64,000 bases of DNA from Aquatica leii (Eukaryota > Arthropoda > Insecta > Coleoptera > Lampyridae), in assembly GCA_035610365.1 (NCBI GenBank), contig CM069433.1, forward strand, positions 170,454,882 to 170,518,881, read 5' to 3'. Position 1 is the stretch's first letter; every line of letters starts with the position of its first letter. Shown in pieces: positions 56,243 through 64,000 of this stretch. A program made the position numbers and the translations under genes. The notes below the pieces were generated by a model. It searched no databases, was not told the origin of the DNA, and saw nothing but the letters and a program-made list of their open reading frames with translations.

Positions 56243-57880
56243 CGATTGCAGTCAGAAATAATTTGATTGCAAAAAAATCTTACAAGACACATCTTGATCT
56301 ACAATATTCTGTGCCAACCATTTACTAACTGAAGACTTTGAGCATTACCATTTGACTGCTTCACTTCCTTGTCAAGCGAGCTCCATTATACTGTGCAACT
56401 GTTTACGCTTGGCATTTGCATCATTTGATTTTTTAAATTTAATATTTGTAAACGGGTCAATCTTACAGTTAAATTCATTGTAATACTTTTCTATTAACAT
56501 TTTTGGAATCACATTCCAAAGTATTTTAATAACCGTTTTATTTAATTTTCTTTACCTTTTTTCGTTCGCTTATTTTGCGTTGATGGTAATAATTTCGTTC
56601 CCACAGAGTTTTTCAAATTGCCTATAAATTTATTGTTTGCTGGAAATAGTATCTTTAGGTGTACTTTTGTGAATCGCAACTGTAATATCATTTAACAATA
56701 TTTTGCCAAAACGTGTATAACTCAATGTGACATTGCTACCCCCCATATGGGCGCACGAAAGCTGGTATTTGAGGCACTGCACTGACCAGCAAAGATCGTC
56801 CAGAAATAAATACTTAGGAAGAATGGTGTCGTTCCGAGTTAATCACTATACAGGGACCAGGATCTAGTGTTTGCAATAGATTACACGGCACTCCAAGTTT
56901 TCTATTCGCAGCGATAGCGTTTTCGCGTTAAAAACAAAAGTTACGAGTTTTTATCACTGATTGGAAAAGCTTGTAACTTTTTTATCGGTTATTTAGGAAG
57001 AAACTGTATTTTTTTTTGCAGTAATAGTGATGTCATTTTTCAATTTAAATAATATTTATTTACATCATTAGCTTATTTTTCTGGATTGCATTAATTAACA
57101 TAGTTTTATTTTCTTTGTAACCATAGTTTCTTTTTTTAAATTTATTTTTATTTACTTTCCGTGAACATGTGATTGTTAAATTAGGTAGTCAATTGAAATT
57201 ACAGATTACAAAATCGTATCTAAAATTGGTAGTTAAAGAAAGACAAGATCACAAGCACAGTTTTTTTCCAATTCTTCTAGTTGCGTATTGATTTAAACGT
57301 GTTCGTGGAATCTATACGTATACCTAAAACTTTAATAGTTTTAATAATGTTTTTATCTAATATTTTATAAAATCTTTATGGTATTGCGTTGAAAAAATGC
57401 TTTTTCTCATTACCACCTTGGTAAATCAACGTTACTTTGACAAAAACACGACAGTAATGTAAAGTAAAATCTTTAATTGGATACATAAACAGATGGTATC
57501 CAAAGAGTGAAAAAACGATTTACCGATATACCTAAATAGAGGACGTATTTGTTTATTAATATTGATACTACAATTGGAAGATTCTTGAATGTTAATTGAG
57601 GGTATGTTTACAAACTGTTTAGCATTATTTTCTTTTTTGTTCGTAACAGAAATAACGTTATTAACTATATCAACTGCATTTTCGTTAGTGGTACTATTAC
57701 TAGAATTTTTAATGGTTTCCCCGTAGGAAATCCTGTTAGCCGCGTCGACTTTATGTGTTAAAGTAACTCCAACGTACCCCTCTGCAACGGTGTTGGATTT
57801 CCACTCTCCGTGTCTTTTCAAAAAAGTACGTCCGACCCGCTGTTAGCCAAAAGTGTAGGGGAGATTCTCCTAAAGCGGTT
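56243..57880. repeat. Segmental duplicate E (5' part)
   Basis: It matches 30140-31262 and 33209-34000 without the 1.95-kb insert of segment D. A 129-codon minus frame at 57432-57821 is not conserved in the D copy and is probably chance. Confidence 0.65.
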
Positions 57881-57884
57881 TCAT

Positions 57885-58085
57885 TTTTTTTTGTTAATAT
57901 AGTCATATTTATAGTCGTTTAACCGATTTTTTACTTTCTGTTTAGTTTGACCAATATAACACACTTGACAGCCCATACAATCCAGTTTATACACCAAATT
58001 GTGTTTATCTGTTATTTTAGTTTTGTGTTTCGTTCTACTGTAAACCATGTTTTAAATAGTGGTAAAATTATACATTGTAATTTTA
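57885..58085 (-). pseudogene. PLE GIY-YIG endonuclease fragment, fifth family
   Basis: The minus strand reads KHNLVYKLDCMGCQVCYIGQ followed by TKQKVKNRLNDYKYD, a clear GIY-YIG start with the YIGQT motif. Upstream of it only a short broken stretch is readable. No reverse transcriptase is seen nearby. It sits inside segment E, but the corresponding place in D does not show it. Confidence 0.65.
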
Positions 58086-59651
58086 ATCTTATCTGTTTTT
58101 AAAATTGGGATGATTCTTTTAGTTAGGTTCTAAACATTTATAATTTTGGTGTACTGTTACGGTAAGAATTATGGGTAACTAAATTTAAATGGAGCGATGG
58201 CCGCAGTAGCTCGGTTCTTGTAGACAAAATGGGGTGGGTTAGAAATTGTGAGGGGAATATTTAAATCAAAGATGTCGTGGTAGATAAAATTAGTCAAATA
58301 GTGATTAGAAATTGTTAGAAATGGGCGCCACACAATTAGTTTAGTTACGGTCCTGTTAAGTAAATTGTAAAACTTTAACAGGGCTCTAGTAGTAGCAAAG
58401 GGTTGCTGAAAGAAAACGGGGAAGGTTAAGCAATAAATAGCAATCAGTAAATTTGATGTAAATATACTAAATTTAGAATAAATGGAAATTTACAAAATAA
58501 TCACTAAAATATTCAATTTTGAATTATGCAAACAAAATATGCGTGAAGTTGAGTAAAACAAACGATAATGGATTTTAAATATTACAAAAATACAGGATCT
58601 AAATTACCTTGTGTTAAAACAAAAGTTGTAAAACTAATTTAATTACGTTAGGTTAGCGAAACGAACAAAAAGGAAATTTTAATTTGGGACAGCGATCGGG
58701 ATTTGACAAGACAATAATTACAAATTTGAAATACAAAAAAAAAATTACCTTTATCACTTTGCTGATGAAACTCCGTGCAAGGTATTTCCAGTCGAAGTTT
58801 CTTTAAATAAAATATTTAAAACAAACAATTGGCCGTCGGCAAATAACAGCCGAGAATTAGAGCTAGGTTCAAGTTTACTATCTCGTAGATCAGGGGATGG
58901 GCAACCAAATTTATGTAGGTTAATAGGTCAGTTTCAATTACGTTATAAGTCAACAAAATTCAAAGTAAATCAGATAACAACTTCTTATAGAAACAAAAAG
59001 AAATTAAATTAAGTAAATTAAGCTAAAGTTTAAATAACAAAAGTGAATTTTAAATAGCAAAAAAAAATTGTAAAATTTTAAAGTATAAAGAAAAGTTTTT
59101 GAATTTTTAAAGTTGACTAAGCAAGTAGGATTTTGAATAAAAGTTCAATGTAGAAAATCAAATCTTTGAGATTTGCACAAATATGAATTAATTCACAATA
59201 AAACAAAGGTTAACGGTTGGTTTTCCACTTAGTCAATTGTTGCAATCGAAGTTGACTTCTCAGCGTAGCGTTAGTAGAGTTTACAGATGAACGGAGTATT
59301 TTGGTAGTTGAAGGAACTCTCACACGTGGGGGAAACAATCCGTTGGAGAAGACGTTCATAGAAATTGGAACAATTTCGTCGGAAGAAAACCCGCTATAAA
59401 GAGGAAGGGAGAGAAGCGAAGTAAGATTAACTAAATAAAGCAAAAGCTAAGTATTTTACCTGGGTATAATAATCCAGCGTTAAGAAAACTAAGTACACTT
59501 TTAAAATTTAAAGTAACTTATAGCCGTAAATATACGATTTTTTAGTAATTTTAGGAAAGAAACAGGTTCCGTAGATATACTAAAAGTTAGGAAGGTTTCA
59601 ACGTAATATCCGGTAAAATCACCGTGTTTAAGTAAACGTTAGTACTTCCAA
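58085..59651. other. No gene recognised
   Basis: Spacer present in segment E only. A 77-codon minus frame at 59210-59443 lies in a less AT-rich patch (59215-59420) and could come from a retroelement. Nothing in it is diagnostic. Confidence 0.45.
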
Positions 59652-60903
59652 CCCAGTAAACACAAAATTGATAATGTTTAGTAACAGTTTCAAAACAAAA
59701 AATTTATGATTCACTCTTGTTTCAAACATAAAAGAAACCTAACTGCAATAAAATAGCTATAAGTCCATCGCTGTTTCACTTATTTGAATCAGTATAGTTT
59801 CGGTATTTTAAATTCAAATCTGTTGCAAACTAAATGTTGCATTCGGTTTACGTTTTAAAAGCTTCGTTCTTGAACTGATACTAAATGATCGATACATGTA
59901 TGATTTTTTTGTTTCAATAATCAACTAAAACAATTCTTTCAATAATATAATAATACATTTTCGAATGCACGTTTCAAAATTTATTGCACAATAAATATTT
60001 TTAAATACATTATCACATTGAGTTTTTTACATATTGCAAATTTCTTTGATGTGGTCTTTTCACGGAAGCCTCGAAAACTGCATCAGTTACTGTTGGGTAG
60101 CAACTTTTAACCGCATCTGTAACATAGAAATAAATATTTCATTTATATACATACATAATCATAGAGTTACACAAAATTAATTACATTTTTTAAATAAAAA
60201 ACAACACAAACTTAATATAAATATCACTTTAGCAATCATTAGAAAGTTATAAAAACACTGTGAATACCTTTAGCTGTACATAATCGTAATGAAAACTTGA
60301 AGAATTGAACTGTAATTATAACCTTAACGCAATAATGTGTGTTAATTTACATTTTTTTTATACAAATTAAAACATGATACATAAAGAACAGAAATGATAA
60401 TAATATCGATTACATTTATGGATTATAATAAAATGTTTCGATTTACCGTTTATTGTTCCATTTCGTAATTGTACACACAGCATCACTTATCAAACTGCAA
60501 CCGAACAAGTGAAAAGATATTAATTTGCAGCGCAAGCGTTGACGACAGTAATCAAAAATATAGCAACGACTAATGCTGACTAATTACAAAGTATTCGTTT
60601 TTCCTAGAACGATTCTACTGTTTTGAAAATAATTCAATCTTATTTAATCGATCTTCAAGCAATTCTAGTTATTCAAAAAATATTCGGATTTAACAAATCA
60701 GTTTTTAACCGGTTGCTGATTATGGGAAAAAAATTGCAAGTACTGAAACGGTTCAAAACTGATTGTGAAAAATCGGAACTCTTTCAATTTATTCACTGTC
60801 AGTTACATGTAAATGATATAAAAATGGAACTAACACGAAACAACGTATTGAAACAATTGTTTTAATTTTGTGACTGTAACAGTTTCAATCCGTGTTTACT
60901 GGG
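59652..60903. mobile_element. Foldback-like element 2 with perfect 12-bp inverted ends
   Basis: It begins CCCAGTAAACAC and ends with the exact reverse complement GTGTTTACTGGG. Both arms hold irregular GTAACAGTTTCAAAAC-type subrepeats. No coding domain is recognised: the 80-codon frame at 60623-60865 runs through the repeat arm. No target duplication is visible. Confidence 0.65.
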
Positions 60904-61769
60904 AAGGTACAGTAAATTTTTGAAGTGATCTCAACAAGAGTTTGTCAGGAACTGATTTAAGAAGGAAACGAAATACCTAAGGTCATAATGACCTCAGAAG
61001 ATAACAACATAAATTCGTCAGCAAACTGGTGAGAACGCTCGAGTAACTGATAGTTTAAACAAGAATCTTGATAAGGACTTACAGAAAAGCAGAATTTAAC
61101 CACGTATTAAGCAAAGATAATACGCTCTTAATTAATGATAAATTACAAATTATCAACTTTAAAATGTAACGAAATAAAGCCTGAGATTAGCAACAACAGC
61201 AAATTCCCACACGTATAACTTAAATGAATCAAACAGTACCGGATTTAGGAAAATTTGCTCAAGGCGTAACAGTACATAATGTTAGTGTTAGAACTAGTAG
61301 CACAAAAAAGGTAAAACAGCTTTATCCGTACATCATATTAACACGGCACACAACTTTGATTTTCATAAACTCACAATTTTGGATGTGGAGAATAATTTTA
61401 GAAAAAGACTGGTTTCTGAGTGATATTCATCAACATTCACAATAATAATATTAATTTTAATAGTGACACCAACAATTTAAGTAAGTTTGATAACAATTTT
61501 TACCTTGAATTTTTGATTATACATGTCAATCTGTTTGTTATAGTGTTAATTGTATATGTTATTTACTTAATAATTTTAATTTATTGACTTGTTTTGACAA
61601 TATTTTATAAGTTTTTATAAGATCCATGTAAATTGCTAATGTCTGTTGTTCACCGCATTCAGCTGCTCAATTTTTCTTGTTAGTTCAAAGCCTTTTTTAC
61701 ATATGTAATTATTATAACTTTTGTATTGTCTTGTTATCATTGTGGAATACTTAGGTTCAACAAATTGTA
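60904..61769. other. 5' flank of receptor exon 5, no gene
   Basis: It is in part duplicated at 35980-36500 upstream of exon 3 (AAAAAAGGTAAAACAGCTTTATCCG; TTGACTTGTTTTGACAATAT). No coding region is supported. Confidence 0.5.
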
Positions 61770-61815
61770 GTGGCCTGAAGAAGTGTACACCCAGTACACA
61801 AAACGTCGTCCATAA
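61770..61815 (+). ncRNA. Hammerhead-like core upstream of receptor exon 5
   Basis: CTGAAGA (61775-61781), one unpaired base, stem II GTGTAC and GTACAC (61783-61799), AAAAC in place of GAAAC, then GTCGTC. This is the layout of PLE hammerheads of the CCTGAAGA...GAAACGTC kind. Only the first half survives upstream of exon 3. Confidence 0.45.
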
Positions 61816-61910
61816 AGGAAACCTCAGTTATTTTTATGCCCCTCCTTCATTCCAACAATTTAAATATTATTGTAATGATCGTACATTAAAAAATTGAATT
61901 TACTTTTGCC

Positions 61911-61960
61911 CAAAACCCATTAAGTTTATTGTAATTATTTTAATATAATTTGCAGTTTTA
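61911..61960 (+). promoter_or_regulatory. Distal conserved upstream block of receptor exon 5
   Basis: CAAAACCCATTAAGTTTATT, then GTAATT and TTTTAATATAATTTGCAG, about 200-250 bp before the ATG. Confidence 0.45.
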
Positions 61961-62087
61961 ACGTATTCTAATATCGTATAAATCAATCAAACGTAATTAT
62001 ATTAAATTCTATGCGTATAACAATTAACTTTAATATCAAATAAATTAAGTTTTAGTGAAGTTTGGTACCAAAACATTTGTGATAAAT

Positions 62088-62131
62088 GTCAAAAGTTGTA
62101 CAATTTGTTTGGTGCTTAGTATGTGTTTTAA
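62088..62131 (+). promoter_or_regulatory. Proximal conserved block of receptor exon 5
   Basis: GTCAAAAGTTGTACAA and GGTGCTTAGTATGTGTTTT, about 31-74 bp before the ATG. Confidence 0.4.
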
Positions 62132-62161
62132 AGTTACGCATAATTGAATAATTAGATTAAA

Positions 62162-63058
62162 ATGGACGTAAGATCTAATTTAAATACAAACATCAATTAC
62201 GTTTTACAACCGCTAGAGAAATATGCTTGGTTTTTCGGAAATGTATCGTTTTCAAATGCAACAATAACGAGTAGATACATCAAACTGTGGAGTGTTTTCT
62301 TTCTTACAATATTATTACTATCAAATTTTCTTCATGTATATTTTTGCCCAAAAAACTTAAATACTGTAGACGAAGTCGTAAATTGCATTTTGGAATTTGG
62401 TTGTAACATTGGAATTTGTCAATATCTTTTTATAGTTACTTATTACAGAAAACGCTGTTTTAATATTGTTAACAAAATCATTTTAATAGATTCTAATATT
62501 ATTAAAATTACTAAAGATAAAATTGATTATGAATATTCTAGAAAAAGGTTATTATTTATTTTAATTAGCTTATTCTTGTGTGTAATGATAAGTATTCTTT
62601 TAGATATGATACTTTTAATATTAGATGAGGTGACAAACTTGAAACATCTCAAATGTACATATTATAATTTTTTAAACGATATTCTTAATGTAAGCTTTAA
62701 TTGTTTTTTGTTATCCATGTTACATGAAATTATAAAAAGAATGCAAATAGTTCATAATTTTATTTATCATTTAAAAAATTATCAGGTTTCTTTAGACACT
62801 TTATTATTTATAATAAAAGTATTTAATGAACTACGGTTTATAGGAAAAGAACTTAATATTATTTTTCAATTGTATATTATTTTTAAACTGTTAGGCTGCA
62901 GTATTTTTACAATGATTGGGTTGTTTTGGTTTAGTAGTAATAGCTTGAATGGGCAATTAGTTACCTCATTATTATGCATCGACGTATCTTATTGGTTATT
63001 GATAAATATTATTATCAGTATTGCTATGTTATGCCACTTTGTTGCGTTTGACACAAAG
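62162..63058 (+). CDS. Gustatory-receptor-like N-terminal exon 5
   Basis: This 299-residue exon is the close paralogue of exon 3, starting MDVRSNLNTNINYVLQ and ending AFDTK at a phase-0 donor (AAG, then GTAAGATT at 63059). The six predicted membrane segments and the motifs MQIVHNF, IGKELNIIFQ and FWFSSNSLNGQ are all present, with no frame damage. Similarity to exon 3 extends several hundred bases into both flanks, which shows a segmental duplication and not retroposition. The frame ends five codons past the donor. It is the last receptor exon in the window. If a shared C-terminal exon exists, it should lie beyond 64000 on the same strand. Confidence 0.85.
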
Positions 63059-64000
63059 GTAAGATTTCTAATGTAATATTTATTATTTTTTTTTTAATTT
63101 ATGATTTAAAGCTGCATTTATTCAATTATTTTACTTATACGTTTATATTTATTGCTGTTTTTTCACAAACATTTATGCCACATTAAACCTCTGTACAATC
63201 AATACTCATTTTCTGAAGTTCTATATTTCAATTTATTTGGCACTGACTGAGAAAGCTACAGAAAAATTTAATACCACATTTTACTTCTATACAAATATTA
63301 TTGCTCATATTCTCAAATTTAATATTGCTTGATTTTTGAGCTATAGTCCGAAAATTGTAGTTATGTTTGAATGTAATGTTATTTTTTTATGTTTGGCCAC
63401 AGTATAAAGGCTTACAGTAGTTTCACATGCTGTCGGAACCTTTGAAGTTTGCAGTAACAAAAACTTTTCTTCTAGTACAACTGCGCTGGATCCAAGCGTA
63501 TTCTAAAATTACCGCGCTTTTAAATTTTTTAAATAATATAACAAAAATTAATATTTTTATTAATTTACATAATTTGATACACACTAATGAGATACATAAT
63601 GCATTCTAAACTGTTTTTAAATCTTTCAAAAATAATTTAAAAAATACAATCAAATATCTTATTACATTTTGAGGTTATGAACCAAGAATAATTTATAAGC
63701 TATAGACCTTGTAATAAGTGTTCAGACTCGCGTCATCGATATTTATGACGTCATCTAGTAGCGTTGAAAACACACGGTTTGGGGAGATAGAAACATAAAC
63801 CAATTTTTTAGCATGACCAAAGATATGTGTGGTTTTGCTATATCGAGTATCGAATAATGCACTAAATTGCTTTTATGATATTTTTTAAATCATCTCTAAT
63901 AACTACCATGATCTAGAAAAATATAAAATAATGAATTTGTTCTCTTGTGAATTTACTTCAACAGTTTCTATAGTTTCCATTCAAGGATTATTGTCATTTC
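63059..64000. other. 3' flank of receptor exon 5, no C-terminal exon found
   Basis: 63059-63355 duplicates the flank of exon 3. The rest is AT-rich. I looked for an acceptor followed by a seventh membrane segment and a TYxxxLxQF-like ending and saw none. A 60-codon frame at 63427-63609 is not receptor-like. Confidence 0.5.

Noticed and set aside
57432-57821. 129-codon minus-strand frame starting KRHGEW
   Set aside because: The duplicate in segment D (33400-33960) does not conserve the frame, and no domain is recognisable.

Overview
The window looks like AT-rich nuclear DNA from an insect, most likely a beetle. This rests on five insect chemoreceptor exons of the gustatory-receptor (7tm_7) type, all on the + strand, and on many arthropod-type transposable elements. 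These include Penelope-like elements (PLE), hAT, Tc1/mariner-like, Tigger/pogo, a non-LTR retrotransposon, a probable solo LTR and several foldback-like elements. The species assignment is inference. I saw no rRNA, tRNA, CRISPR array or bacterial-type operon.

Receptor genes: ATG-initiated exons lie at 8320-9210, 16627-17517, 36956-37852, 42931-43821 and 62162-63058. Each encodes 297 or 299 residues with six predicted membrane segments. Each stops before the seventh segment, at a phase-0 splice donor (AG followed by GTAAGA). I found no matching C-terminal exon in the window. The simplest reading is an array of alternative first exons that splice to a shared 3' exon set beyond position 64000. 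Five separate genes with distant or lost last exons is the alternative. All five share two conserved upstream blocks, about 250-300 bp and about 30-90 bp before the ATG.

Layout: positions 1-18437 hold tandem copies of an 8-10 kb unit. In order, a unit has a decayed minus-strand transposon ORF, a minus-strand PLE remnant, a Tc1/mariner-like remnant, shared spacer and a receptor exon. Units A and B are nearly complete and unit C is only its beginning. Unit C is interrupted at 18438-23261 by a hAT MITE (8-bp target duplication) that itself carries a recent inverted pair of PLE copies. From 24.5 to 30 kb lie a PLE remnant, a repeat block X and an internally deleted non-LTR element. Segments 30.1-38.2 kb (receptor 3) and 56.2-63.4 kb (receptor 5) are diverged duplicates. 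Between them come a hAT transposase fragment, a probable solo LTR, a PLE remnant, repeat block Y (related to X, but with a 2.7-kb insert carrying receptor 4), a Tigger pseudogene, a second unnamed transposon ORF and a long foldback-like element.

No transposon ORF appears intact over its full length. The five receptor exons are open. The receptor array seems to have grown by segmental duplication of units that already carried transposon debris, with later insertions breaking unit colinearity. Several PLE fragments carry hammerhead-ribozyme-like cores in their flanking repeats.
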